A stretch of DNA of 64,000 nt from Anaerotruncus colihominis (GTDB lineage Bacteria; Bacillota; Clostridia; Oscillospirales; Ruminococcaceae): positions 1,178,001-1,242,000 of the forward strand of contig CP102255.1 in NCBI GenBank assembly GCA_025146135.1, read 5' to 3'. The position numbers and the translations under genes are program-made. Positions within the stretch are counted from its first letter, which is position 1. Each line of letters opens with the position of its first letter. Positions 1-7,695 of this stretch are shown piece after piece. The notes beneath the pieces are model-generated. The model was not told where the DNA came from. It made no database searches and worked only from the letters and a program-made list of their open reading frames with translations.

Positions 1-138
1 GAGGCGGCGCGCGATGTAAAAACGCATCGCCACTTTCATTGTCCCAAATGCGGCCAACCGCTGCGGGTACCGCGCGGGCGGGGAAGGCTTGAAATCAGGT
101 GTCCGCGCTGCGGTTATTGCTTCAAGCGCAGAACATAA
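1..138 (+). CDS. C-terminal end of a zinc-ribbon protein (5' truncated)
   Basis: The window opens inside an open frame (frame 1) that ends at TAA 136-138. The 45 visible residues hold two CPxCG-type knuckles, CPKCG and CPRCG, with a basic tail, a treble-clef or zinc-ribbon arrangement. The N-terminal part is outside the window, so the function cannot be stated. A strong bidirectional terminator follows directly, so this is the last gene of its transcription unit. Confidence 0.6.
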   Translation, partial: EAARDVKTHRHFHCPKCGQPLRVPRGRGRLEIRCPRCGYCFKRRT

Positions 139-144
139 CTATAT

Positions 145-183
145 AAAAAAACCGCGTGCACCGTCCGGTGCACGCGGTTTTTT
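145..183. terminator. Bidirectional intrinsic terminator
   Basis: A perfect stem with arms 145-162 and 167-183 and a 4-nt GTCC loop is flanked by A and T tracts, so it can end transcription of both convergent neighbours (zinc-ribbon gene on +, nucleoside kinase on -). Confidence 0.9.
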
Positions 184-190
184 ATATAGT

Positions 191-1129
191 TCAATTCTGT
201 TTAATAAATTCCTGAATTAAGGATGCGGGCGGGATCAACGATTGATCGATTGGGAAGAAAAACGCCGCGCAGGCGCGTAGCCGTTCGATGGTTTCATGAT
301 AGGGAGAATCACTATCCGGGTGTTCAAGAAGCCTGCAAAGCGCGTCCCGGTATAAAAACGGCTCATAATTGTGGACGGAATTGACATGCCGGTCAGCATA
401 AATGCGGTATGGGCGGATGTACAGATCCTCTCCGCGGAGCACATAATCCCACATTTTCAAGGTTTCCTCCGCCGCGGTGCCGCGATAATAATAGTCACGC
501 AGCAGACGGCGTGTCAAGCGCAGATCGCGAGCGCTCATTAAAAGATCACCCTGATCATTTACAAAATCGCTGTGCACGCTGATATAGGTTTTGACTGTGC
601 GATGTCCATGAAAAGCAGGCGCAAGCACTGGATTAAGCGCATGAATTCCCTCTATAATCAAATACGTATGATTATCAAAAGTCAATTCAAATGTTTTTTC
701 CGCACGTCTGCCGGCTGTAAAATCAAAGATAGGAAACTGCGCGCGGCCATCGCGGAAAAGTGTTTGCATCACGCGCTCAAAACATTCAAGATCAAGCCCT
801 TCGACACTTTCATAGTTCTGATAGCCGTCCTCCCACCGGGGAAGTTCGTCGCTTGATTTGTAAAAATTGTCCAATGAAAGGCGGTTGACGCGTTTACCCC
901 GCACATGCAGCTCTAAAGCAAGCTTTTTTGCAGTTGTTGTTTTTCCGGAGGCGGACGGTCCCGTTACAAGCAGCAGATGGATGTGGTCATGAGTAACCAT
1001 ATCACAAATAGAGGAAATCTGCTGATAGTAAGCATCCTCCACCTGTGCGATGGCATCGGCAGGATGACTAGACAGCGCACTTGCAATGGAAGATGTCCGC
1101 ACCTGCTCCATAACCTGGCTGTATTTCAA
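191..1129 (-). CDS. Uridine kinase-like nucleoside kinase (P-loop), 312 aa
   Basis: Likely ATP-dependent phosphorylation of a nucleoside in the cytoplasm (pyrimidine salvage). A Walker A motif GPSASGKTT lies near residue 56, followed by the LDNFYKSSDE segment and DFTAGRR and LIIEGIHALNP segments typical of the PRK/UDK family. It has no N-terminal TGS-type region, unlike the longer (about 550 aa) clostridial nucleoside kinases. The start is TTG at 1129: an AGGGGG ribosome site lies 8 nt upstream and no in-frame ATG precedes it. Substrate is inferred from family only. Confidence 0.8.
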   Translation of the reverse strand: MKYSQVMEQVRTSSIASALSSHPADAIAQVEDAYYQQISSICDMVTHDHIHLLLVTGPSASGKTTTAKKLALELHVRGKRVNRLSLDNFYKSSDELPRWEDGYQNYESVEGLDLECFERVMQTLFRDGRAQFPIFDFTAGRRAEKTFELTFDNHTYLIIEGIHALNPVLAPAFHGHRTVKTYISVHSDFVNDQGDLLMSARDLRLTRRLLRDYYYRGTAAEETLKMWDYVLRGEDLYIRPYRIYADRHVNSVHNYEPFLYRDALCRLLEHPDSDSPYHETIERLRACAAFFFPIDQSLIPPASLIQEFIKQN

Positions 1130-1223
1130 TATCCATACCCCCTGTCCGGCAGTTTTAAAGGCGGCTGCCGTTCGTTAAAATAGGGCGGGCGCCTGACATA
1201 CGCCCGCCCCACGCTTGTTCTGA

Positions 1224-1607
1224 TCAGATGGGCGTTTTCCACAGCCCATGCAAATTACAGTATGCGAAGGCGGCCACCGCTTCGTCATCAACCACAAGAA
1301 AACGCGCGGCAGCATCCTTTCCTGTTTGCAAAGCTTTGCGCTGGCCGCCGTGGCGGGTCTGTAAATAAATCCATGCGATATGGTGCTCGTCGCTCATCGG
1401 ATGCGGCGCGGAACCGACCTTTACACGCACTTCATTGCCCTCCACTTCGACGACAGGAACATGCTTTTCTGTTGCTGCGTCGGTTGTATTTGTGACAAGC
1501 TCTGTCATTGGTTCGCCACAGCAGACCGGCTTCACACCGGCATCATGGATCATACCGATGATATTGCCACAATGCTTACAAATCATAAATCTGTGTTCCA
1601 TGCTCAT
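1224..1607 (-). CDS. dfx: Desulfoferrodoxin, two-iron superoxide reductase, 127 aa
   Basis: Reduces superoxide to hydrogen peroxide using a reduced redoxin, protecting anaerobes from oxygen. Centre I, the desulforedoxin FeCys4 site, is complete: Cys10, Cys13, Cys29 and Cys30. Centre II, the catalytic FeHis4Cys site, shows His49 after the conserved Glu47-Lys48, His69, His75 and the C-terminal CNLHGLW motif (Cys117, His120). Length matches the two-domain class. A GGAGG site precedes two close ATG codons; the first is taken. The gene has its own promoter. Confidence 0.95.
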   Translation of the reverse strand: MSMEHRFMICKHCGNIIGMIHDAGVKPVCCGEPMTELVTNTTDAATEKHVPVVEVEGNEVRVKVGSAPHPMSDEHHIAWIYLQTRHGGQRKALQTGKDAAARFLVVDDEAVAAFAYCNLHGLWKTPI

Positions 1608-1654
1608 GCTGAAAGACCTCCTTCAATTATGCTGCTCATCATTTATATGTCGAC

Positions 1655-1715
1655 GACCACGCAGACACAGTGGTCTATGCTCTTTTATTGTAACATGTGT
1701 GCAAGGTTTTCGCAA
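1655..1715 (-). promoter_or_regulatory. Promoter and inverted repeat of the dfx gene
   Basis: On the minus strand TTGCGA (1710-1715) and TACAAT (1687-1692) are separated by exactly 17 bp. Downstream of the presumed start lies an inverted repeat GACCAC/GTGGTC (1655-1660 and 1670-1675, 9-nt gap), possibly an operator or a 5'-UTR hairpin. Confidence 0.6.
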
Positions 1716-1770
1716 GCGGCAGCCTTATAGCAAAAAAGTCTTTAAGGCTATGGCGTGAAGCGTCCTGCTG

Positions 1771-2110
1771 TGGTATAATAACCGCAGAGCGGTTAATTAT
1801 ACCGGCTTATGCCTAACGGCTCGCTGCTTACGCGGCAATCGCCTTTTGATGGCCGATTATACCATGCCGCTTCGCGGATATGGTATAATAACCGCAGAGC
1901 GGTTATTATACCGAGGTTATGGCCAAGGCGATACGCGGGCGCGGCCCGCTTCCGCCCTGATGGCCGATTATACCATACCGCTTCGCGGATATGGCATAAT
2001 AACCGCAGAGCGGTTATTATGCCGAGGTTATGGCCAAGGCGATACGCGGGCGCGGCCCGCTTCCGCCCTGATGGCCGATTATACCATGCCGCTTCGCGGA
2101 CATGGTATAA
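1771..2110. repeat. 111-bp tandem repeat with paired palindromes
   Basis: Two full 111-bp units (1848-1958 and 1959-2069) are flanked by a diverged partial unit upstream (from 1771) and a partial unit downstream (from 2070). Landmarks TGGTATAATA or TGGCATAATA fall at 1771, 1881, 1992 and 2103. Each unit contains a 14-bp perfect stem with arms GGTATAATAACCGC and GCGGTTATTATACC around AGA, plus a competing TTATACCAT/ATGGTATAA palindrome. The unit is a multiple of three, so repeat-encoded reading frames stay open, but no ribosome site or codon pattern suggests translation. Confidence 0.85.
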
Positions 2111-2184
2111 TAATTACAGGAGTCTAGCGCATTAAAACGCTGACCTCGCTATGATTCTATTAATAATATGATTGCCGCCAGTAT

Positions 2185-2213
2185 AAAAAATAGCTGCTTC
2201 ACAGCTATTTTTT
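2185..2213. terminator. Intrinsic terminator-like hairpin
   Basis: A perfect 12-bp stem (2185-2196 with 2202-2213) has an A tract on the left arm and a T tract on the right arm, so it can act in both directions. It closes the repeat region. Confidence 0.7.
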
Positions 2214-2286
2214 GCGCATCTGCCCGCTCTGCAGGCAGGCGCGTTTTTATAAAATAGCCCAGCGCCGGGAGAGCGCATATGGCCAA

Positions 2287-2320
2287 TTTTTTATCGATTG
2301 CGCTTTGCAATCGATAAAAA
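2287..2320. promoter_or_regulatory. Palindrome upstream of the PPC-domain gene
   Basis: A 14-bp perfect inverted repeat (ATCGATTGC core with A/T flanks, 5-nt loop) lies about 30 bp before the downstream ATG. It lacks a T tract after the stem, so an operator or a 5'-UTR stem is more likely than a terminator. Confidence 0.4.
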
Positions 2321-2352
2321 TAACCACGGCATAAAGAAAGGGAGGCTGTTCA

Positions 2353-2772
2353 ATGCAGTATAAGAAATTTGGTGATACGTATGCTGTACGCCTGGAAAAG
2401 GGCGAGGAGGTGGTTGCAGCGATCAAGGGCCTGTGTGAAAAGGAACAGATTCGCCTTGGCACTGTTACAGGACTCGGCGCTGCTGACCGCATTGTAATTG
2501 GATTGTTTAACACAGTTGAGAAAAAGTATTATTCTACGACGTATACTGAGCCGATGGAAATGACGGCCCTCTGCGGTAATGTGACCGAAATGGATGGTCA
2601 GATTTATCTGCATTTCCATGCGAATTTCGGGCGTGCCGGCGGCGCCGTGATCGGCGGCCATCTTAATGAGGCGCATATCTCTGCGACAGGTGAAATCTTT
2701 GTCCGGCGTTTGGATGGCGAAGTCGGACGTACCTTTAACGAAGAAATCGGTCTGAACCTCATGAAATTCTGA
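2353..2772 (+). CDS. PPC/DUF296-domain protein, 139 aa
   Basis: A single PPC (DUF296) domain fills the protein: the GTVTGLGAADR strand-loop near residue 36, the HFHANFGR segment and the GGHLNEA motif near residue 104 are family hallmarks. Bacterial single-domain members form trimers and are thought to bind DNA or a small ligand; the biochemical role is not established. A GGGAGG site precedes the ATG. It stands alone between a palindrome and a tRNA promoter. Confidence 0.85.
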   Translation: MQYKKFGDTYAVRLEKGEEVVAAIKGLCEKEQIRLGTVTGLGAADRIVIGLFNTVEKKYYSTTYTEPMEMTALCGNVTEMDGQIYLHFHANFGRAGGAVIGGHLNEAHISATGEIFVRRLDGEVGRTFNEEIGLNLMKF

Positions 2773-2805
2773 CCAGATCAATGTCCACAAAAACAGAAAA
2801 ACCCC

Positions 2806-2834
2806 TTGATTTTTCCGGAAAAGTGTGATAAAAT
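2806..2834 (+). promoter_or_regulatory. Promoter of tRNA-Pro
   Basis: TTGATT (2806-2811) and TAAAAT (2829-2834) are 17 bp apart and sit 23 bp upstream of the tRNA 5' end. Confidence 0.7.
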
Positions 2835-2856
2835 AACATAGTTGATTCATCACAAT

Positions 2857-2933
2857 CCGGATATGGCGCAGTTTGGTAGCGCGCTACCTTGGGGTGGTAG
2901 AGGCCGTGGGTTCAAGTCCCGCTATTCGGACCA
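2857..2933 (+). tRNA. tRNA-Pro (anticodon GGG)
   Basis: A full cloverleaf can be folded: acceptor CCGGATA with TATTCGG, D stem GCGC/GCGC, anticodon stem CTACC/GGTAG with loop TTGGGGT (anticodon GGG, 2891-2893), T arm GTGGG-TTCAAGT-CCCGC, discriminator A and encoded CCA (2931-2933). A terminator follows. Confidence 0.95.
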
Positions 2934-2951
2934 AAAAGAATGCCCACTTTG

Positions 2952-2989
2952 GATACCATCGGCAGAAATGCCGATGGTATCGGGCTTTT
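2952..2989 (+). terminator. Terminator of tRNA-Pro
   Basis: A 13-bp perfect stem (2952-2964 with 2969-2981) closes on a GAAA tetraloop and is followed by GGGCTTTTT. Confidence 0.9.
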
Positions 2990-3095
2990 TAGAGGTTTTT
3001 CCCCCTCAAATTTCACAGGTGAAACAAAAGATCCAAACGGGGTTTTCACAGAAGCTGGCTGGATTCGAACCCCAAAAAATTCTTTAGAAATCTAC

Positions 3096-3237
3096 AGCGC
3101 CCTTTTTAAAATGGGATTTTCAAAAAGGGTGTTATTTTCATATCCAGAAAAAATCAGAGTGCCAAAGGCGTCAATCTCTCAGCCAACAGGCTGAAGGGGT
3201 GGCGCCTTTTTTCATATTCCGAAAAAGGGCGCTAAAT
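3096..3237. repeat. Dispersed hairpin repeat, copy 1
   Basis: Bases 3096-3150 (AGCGCCCTTTTT arm, loop ATGGGAT, TTTTCAAAAAGGG arm, then TATTTTCATATCC) match a perfect hairpin at 15493-15548. A second partial copy of the tail (TTTTCATATTCCGAAAAA, then GGGCGCTAAA) lies at about 3211-3235. The unit borders dead transposase sequence in both places. Otherwise nothing is coded between the tRNA terminator and 3289. Confidence 0.7.
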
Positions 3238-3288
3238 TGGCACTGTATAGTAAACATAAAAAAATAGAACGCGAAATTAGAAAAAACT

Positions 3289-3804
3289 CTACGCAACGAG
3301 CAAAAGCTCCCGTTTGCGTTTTTTGGATAGATTGATGCCAGCACACTGCGCCGGAGTAAGGTTGTTCAGGGTGGAATGGAGACGGACAAAGTTGTAGAAG
3401 AAGATGAACATGGAAATGAGGTTGTTGGTAATGTCCGCGTGGAAGATCTCCACGCGGATGTACTGAACCCGGTGCAGCGCCTTGACAGGCATTTGGCAGG
3501 CGAAGTAACGGTCGCTTACAATGGTGCGAAGCGAGCCCGAATCTTTCACAACTTCCAGTATGGTGAAAGCCTGAGGGCTGTCCCTGAGGTGGTCGATATG
3601 GAAGCTGGGGAGAAAACGCGTCTTGCTGCCCCAAATGAGCCAGAGACAGTATTTCCTGCCTTGTATCTTAACGACAGTTTCATCGGTGTGCCACTCGTCG
3701 GAGTTGAAATTGAGCGCCGGAAGCAGCTGTATGGCAATGTTTTGGAATATTGGGGCGAAACAGGTACACCAGTTGCTGGTGGAAGCCGAAGCCCCGGTCG
3801 GCAA
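3289..3804 (-). pseudogene. DDE transposase remnant, internally deleted
   Basis: The C-terminal half of an integrase-fold transposase is readable: the DEWHTDETVVKI segment with the first Asp, HLRDSPQAF, TIVSDRYFAC with the second Asp, then FYNFVRLHSTLN and LTPAQCAGIN at the end. The region holding the catalytic Glu is missing: the protein runs from ADITNNLI directly to FIFFYNFVR, consistent with a deletion between two NNLI-coding repeats that full-length relatives are expected to have. The N-terminus is also lost into IS110-like sequence. It cannot transpose. Confidence 0.75.
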
Positions 3805-3829
3805 TCAGAAAGGAGACAGGCAAGCGAGG

Positions 3830-4200
3830 AGTAAAGCATTCCGAATTTCTCCATAGCAAATATCAGACGAACCAACTTTTTAGCAGTATGGGAAACTGCG
3901 ACATGGTAATGCTTGCCTTCCGTCCGATTCTTGGCGAGGTAAGCGGCAAAAACCGATACCCGGCGCCAGACATACTTGGTTGTATTGTAAAGAGCGCAGC
4001 GCAGGTGTCTGGGGCCAAGCTTTTCCATATATGTGCAGCAATTTTTAAGCTGCCCGGACGAATATGCAGAAGGAGACATCCCGGCGCAGGCCAATTGCTT
4101 GTCAGGAGAATTAAAGTGTGAGAAAGCGCCAACCTCAGCAAAAATCATAGCGGCCATGCGCAGCCCCATGCCTGGGATAGTTGCAGAGGCCTTTAAAAAA
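3830..4200 (-). pseudogene. IS110-family transposase C-terminal fragment
   Basis: Minus-strand translation from about 4195 gives TIPGMGLRMAAMIFAEVG, then a CAGMSPSAYSSGQ segment, RHLRCALYNTTKYV and a terminal EGKHYHVAVSHTAKKLVR, the conserved order of the Transposase_20 domain of IS110 elements. The N-terminal RuvC-like catalytic part is absent; weak residues of it may persist to about 4310. The frame then runs into the neighbouring DDE remnant, so the two dead elements are fused end to end. Confidence 0.75.
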
Positions 4201-4401
4201 TTCTCCTTATACAGAGTGTGACCTGAAAGCTACTTGATTTGCAAGATTGGCATATTTCGGCTTTTTCAATGCCAGCTCGGATAGTTTCTTTCTCACTATC
4301 AGTTTTTATAAAACACAGGTTAAGACACGGCTGGCTGCCGCATCTTAACCCGTAAGTATGAAAATATTTTGAAACAGGAGCAGGAAATGTAATGAGCGGA
4401 T

Positions 4402-5334
4402 TTACAGGCCGCAGAGCTTGAGAAGATCTTCCCAGTTGTGGTCCACTTCCTTCTGGACATCTTCGATCATCCACTCGTTGCCGGGCTTGAACATGTGGGC
4501 GAAACGGCCCTGCATCTTCAGGTATTCCTCCACCGGCAGCTTGTTCTTGGGCTTGTAGCTGAGGATGTACTTGCCCTCGACCACCTCATACAGCGGCCAT
4601 ACGCAGGTTTCCACCGCCATCCTGGTGATCTCCATCAGCTTTTCACTGGGATAGCGCCAGCCGCGGGGGCAGGGAGCCATCACGTTCAGGAAGGCCGCGC
4701 CAGGGGTGTAGATGGCCTTATAGGCTTTTTCGCTGATATCCTTGAAATTGCCGGTGAACGTGGTCTGGGCCGCGTAGGGGATTCCGTGGGCCGCCATGAT
4801 CTTGGTCAGGTTTTTCTTCTGCTGCATCTTGCCGGGGATCACACTTCCCTGAGGGGTAGTGGTGGTGTCGGCAAAGCGGGGCGTTGAGCTGGACCGCTGG
4901 ATGCCGGTGTTCATATACGCCTCGTTGTCGTAGCACACATACACCATGTCGTGGCCCCGTTCCATGGCGCCGGACAGACTTTGAAACCCGATATCGTATG
5001 TGCCGCCGTCGCCGCTGAAGGCGATGAACTTCCACGTTTCGTCCAGCTTACCGCGCTTTTTCATAGCGCGGTAAGCCGTCTCCACACCGGAGATGGTGGC
5101 CGCCGCGTTCTCAAAGGCGTTGTGGATGAAGCTGTCCTTCCACGCTGTGTAGGGATACATGAAGGTGGAGACTTCCAGGCAGCTGGTGGCGGAGCAGACG
5201 ACCGCCTTGTCCTCAGGCTCCAGCGCCCGCAGCACCGTGCGCACCGCGATGGGAGAACCGCAGCCTGCGCACATTCTGTGGCCGCCGGACAGGCGCTCCT
5301 CTTTCATCAGATTTTCTTTCAGACTATATGCCAT
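4402..5334 (-). CDS. porB: 2-oxoacid:ferredoxin oxidoreductase beta subunit, 310 aa
   Basis: Binds thiamine diphosphate and an iron-sulfur cluster in the oxidative decarboxylation of a 2-oxoacid to acyl-CoA with ferredoxin reduction. The N-terminal CAGCGSP motif supplies cluster cysteines. The ThDP site is the GDGGTYDIGFQSLSGAMERG stretch around residue 120, followed by CYDNEAYMNTGIQRS. The APCPRGW motif near residue 210 is also typical. It is the last gene of a four-gene unit, 15 bp after porA. Pyruvate is the default substrate; the neighbourhood allows another oxoacid. Confidence 0.93.
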   Translation of the reverse strand: MAYSLKENLMKEERLSGGHRMCAGCGSPIAVRTVLRALEPEDKAVVCSATSCLEVSTFMYPYTAWKDSFIHNAFENAAATISGVETAYRAMKKRGKLDETWKFIAFSGDGGTYDIGFQSLSGAMERGHDMVYVCYDNEAYMNTGIQRSSSTPRFADTTTTPQGSVIPGKMQQKKNLTKIMAAHGIPYAAQTTFTGNFKDISEKAYKAIYTPGAAFLNVMAPCPRGWRYPSEKLMEITRMAVETCVWPLYEVVEGKYILSYKPKNKLPVEEYLKMQGRFAHMFKPGNEWMIEDVQKEVDHNWEDLLKLCGL

Positions 5335-5349
5335 GACAGTTTTCCCTCC

Positions 5350-6528
5350 TTATTCCCGAACGTCCAGATAGCGGTAGGTATCTCCGGTATCGCCGGAACC
5401 GGAGATCTTCTCCAGTTCCGCGAACACGTGTTGGATACTCTCTACCCGCACGTCGCGGCCGCCCAGACCGTAGATATAATTGATGCCCTTGGGCGCGCTG
5501 ACGCCGGCGGCATAGAGGGCGGCGGCGGTTTCTGCGAAAATGGGGCCGCAGTGGGCGTTGAAGCTGTCATCCTTGTCCATGGCGGCGAAAGCCTTCACAT
5601 CCTTCAGCGCCTCGGCGATCGCCTCGGCGGGGAACGGACGGAAAGAGCGGATTTTGATGAGGCCCGCCTTTTTGCCCTGAGCGCGCAGTTCCAAAATGGC
5701 CTGCTTGGCGGTACCCGCGGAGGAGCCGATGATGATAATGGCCATCTCGGCGTCATCCATCATGTACTTCTCGATCAGGCCGTACTGCCGGCCAGTCATG
5801 GCGGCAAATTCGGCGCCGACTCTCTTGATGACCTCCTTGGCGTCCATCATCGCCTGGGCCTGCTGACGCTTGGCCTCCATGTAATAAACGGGGGTGGCGT
5901 AAGCGCCCACGGCCATTGGCTCGTCCTTGTTGAGCAGGCAGTGCTGCGGCTTGTACTCGCCCACAAACTCCCGGACCTTCTCTGTCTCCACCAGCTCGAT
6001 GTTCTCGATGGCATGGGAGGTGATGAAGCCGTCCTGACAGATCATGATGGGCAGGCCCACAGCTTCGCCGATGCGCATGGCCTGGAGGTAATTATCATAG
6101 ACCTCCTGGTTGGTTTCGGCAAAGAGCATCAGCCAGCCGGCGTCCCGCACACCCATGGCGTCGGAATGGTCGTTGTTGATGTTGATAGGGCCGCTCAGGG
6201 CGCGGCAGGAGACTGCCAGGGTGATGGGCAGACGGTCGGAGGCCGCCACGTACAGCATTTCGGTCATGTAGCACAGCCCGCAGGAACTGGTGGCGCTGAC
6301 GGCGCGGCAGCCGGCGGCCTGGGCGCCGATGCAGGCGGACATGGCGCTGTGCTCGCTCTCCACGGCGATAAACTCTGTGTCTACCTCCCCATTATCCACA
6401 TAGGCGGAGAAATACTGGGGGATCTCCGTAGACGGGGTGATGGGATAGGCGCCCATCACATCGGGATTAATCTGTTTCATGGCATAGGCGACGGCCTCAT
6501 TGCCGGAAAGTCTTTCTCTGATTCCCAT
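5350..6528 (-). CDS. porA: 2-oxoacid:ferredoxin oxidoreductase alpha subunit, 392 aa
   Basis: The alpha chain supplies domains I and II of the enzyme and contributes to substrate binding. Visible features are GAYPITPSTEIPQ near residue 34, EFIAVESEHSAMSACIGAQAAG, the SGPININNDHSDAM loop and a long C-terminal Rossmann-like domain. Length is normal for separate-subunit enzymes. A GGAGGGG ribosome site precedes ATG 6528. It lies 15 bp after porD and 15 bp before porB. Confidence 0.93.
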   Translation of the reverse strand: MGIRERLSGNEAVAYAMKQINPDVMGAYPITPSTEIPQYFSAYVDNGEVDTEFIAVESEHSAMSACIGAQAAGCRAVSATSSCGLCYMTEMLYVAASDRLPITLAVSCRALSGPININNDHSDAMGVRDAGWLMLFAETNQEVYDNYLQAMRIGEAVGLPIMICQDGFITSHAIENIELVETEKVREFVGEYKPQHCLLNKDEPMAVGAYATPVYYMEAKRQQAQAMMDAKEVIKRVGAEFAAMTGRQYGLIEKYMMDDAEMAIIIIGSSAGTAKQAILELRAQGKKAGLIKIRSFRPFPAEAIAEALKDVKAFAAMDKDDSFNAHCGPIFAETAAALYAAGVSAPKGINYIYGLGGRDVRVESIQHVFAELEKISGSGDTGDTYRYLDVRE

Positions 6529-6543
6529 TGTCGTTTCCCCTCC

Positions 6544-6852
6544 TTACTTTTCATCCTTGACCATGGTGATGGCCCCGAAGGGGCAGGCGTTCGCGCAGAT
6601 CCCGCAGCCTTTGCAGAAGAAATAGTCAAAATCCTCCCGCTTGCCTTCCTTGTTCACGGGGATGGACATATCCGGGCAGACCGGGGCGCACAGCAGGCAT
6701 TGCTTACACTTCGCCCAGTCAATGACAGGCTTTATGGTGCGCCAGTCGCCGGTCTCCACGACCTGGGATGTGCCGCCCTCAAAAATATTGCAGCCGGGGG
6801 TGATCTCTTTCCAAGTGACGCTGGGCGTCATATCCTTTGCCAGATGGCTCAT
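6544..6852 (-). CDS. porD: 2-oxoacid:ferredoxin oxidoreductase delta subunit (2x[4Fe-4S] ferredoxin), 102 aa
   Basis: Carries electrons from the ThDP site to external ferredoxin. Two full cluster motifs are present: CKQCLLCAPVCP and CKGCGICANACP. The N-terminal 40 residues are the usual delta-subunit extension. Its ATG overlaps the porG stop codon (ATGA at 6852-6849), indicating translational coupling. Confidence 0.93.
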   Translation of the reverse strand: MSHLAKDMTPSVTWKEITPGCNIFEGGTSQVVETGDWRTIKPVIDWAKCKQCLLCAPVCPDMSIPVNKEGKREDFDYFFCKGCGICANACPFGAITMVKDEK

Positions 6853-7427
6853 CCTGCCTGCACCTCCTCCATGGAACGCTTCAAAGCGCGCATATTCCCC
6901 TCGATGACCTGAGGTTTGGAGGTAAACTTGTGATGGAAAGAAGCCTCCATATCTTTGACAAACGCGTCAGGCTCCACCACACCGGAGACCTTGACGATGG
7001 CGGCCAGCATGGGGGTGTTGGGAAAGTTCTTCCCCAGTTCTTCCTCGCTGATCCTGCCGGCGTCGATGGTGAATACACGTCCCGCATACCCCTTGAGCAG
7101 AGGCCGCAGCTGGGCAGGGGACTTGCCGGAGTTGATAACGATGGCGCCTTCCTTCTTCAGCCCCGCAGTCACATCCACAGCGGAAATCAGGGTTTCGTCC
7201 ACCACCACCACGTAATCCGGCTCATAGATATTGGAGTGAACGGTGCTGCGTTCCGAGCTGATCCGGTTGTACGCCGTGATAGGCGCGCCCATCCGCTCGG
7301 GGCCGTACTCCGGAAAGCCCTGCACGTACTTTCCGGTGTTGAACGCCGCGTCTGCCAGCAGCAGCGACGCTGTCTTCGCGCCCTGACCGCCCCGGCCATG
7401 CCAGCGGATTTCTACGATATCTTTCAT
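6849..7427 (-). CDS. porG: 2-oxoacid:ferredoxin oxidoreductase gamma subunit, 192 aa
   Basis: Gamma chain (domain III, CoA-side). Starts MKDIVEIRWHGRGGQGAKTA, the diagnostic GRGGQG motif of the family, and continues with EYGPERMGAPITAYNR. The frame is open 77 codons further upstream, but that stretch has no homology signature; ATG 7427 has an AAAAGGAG site at good distance. First gene of porGDAB. Confidence 0.92.
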   Translation of the reverse strand: MKDIVEIRWHGRGGQGAKTASLLLADAAFNTGKYVQGFPEYGPERMGAPITAYNRISSERSTVHSNIYEPDYVVVVDETLISAVDVTAGLKKEGAIVINSGKSPAQLRPLLKGYAGRVFTIDAGRISEEELGKNFPNTPMLAAIVKVSGVVEPDAFVKDMEASFHHKFTSKPQVIEGNMRALKRSMEEVQAG

Positions 7428-7695
7428 AAATGGCGTCTCCTTTTTGAACGACTGTAATTTTGTTTGCAAAAAATTTAAAATGACAGATTTTGGACACCAA
7501 TAAGGTGTGATCCAGTCTTGACCACACCCTACTGGCGCCTGCGTGAGAGAAGGATCAACCCTGGTTATGGAGGAGCGCAAAAAAAGCATGGAAAGCGGCA
7601 AAATCTGTGATGCAGACCTCCTCGGGATCAAATCCAGGGTTGTGGTGGGGGAACACAATTACCTTTCATAAACGCACTGAGCAGCCGCAGTGCGT
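7428..7695 (-). promoter_or_regulatory. Gap between the YfcC carrier and porG
   Basis: The 268-bp gap has no convincing gene. A 9-bp stem AACGCACTG/CAGTGCGTT (7671-7696) overlaps the end of the carrier gene but has no T tract on the minus strand, so read-through into porGDAB is plausible. AT-rich sequence at 7455-7490 could hold a por promoter; I cannot define its boxes. Confidence 0.35.

Noticed and set aside
1771-2110. CRISPR array
   Set aside because: The units are directly adjacent with no unique spacers and the repeat is far longer than CRISPR repeats; no cas genes nearby.
1809-2135. Repetitive 108-aa and 93-aa frames in the 111-bp array
   Set aside because: Open only because the unit is a multiple of three; no ribosome site and the palindromes are the conserved part, so not coding.
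3050-3075. tRNA T-arm-like GGATTCGAACC
   Set aside because: Flanking sequence cannot form a T stem, acceptor or anticodon arm on either strand.
4951-6912. 653-aa open frame on the plus strand
   Set aside because: Antisense to porA, porB and porD, which have unmistakable motifs; a shadow frame.
6849-7658. Long 269-aa version of porG
   Set aside because: The 77 extra N-terminal residues have no family similarity; the GRGGQG-containing start at 7427 has the ribosome site and normal length.
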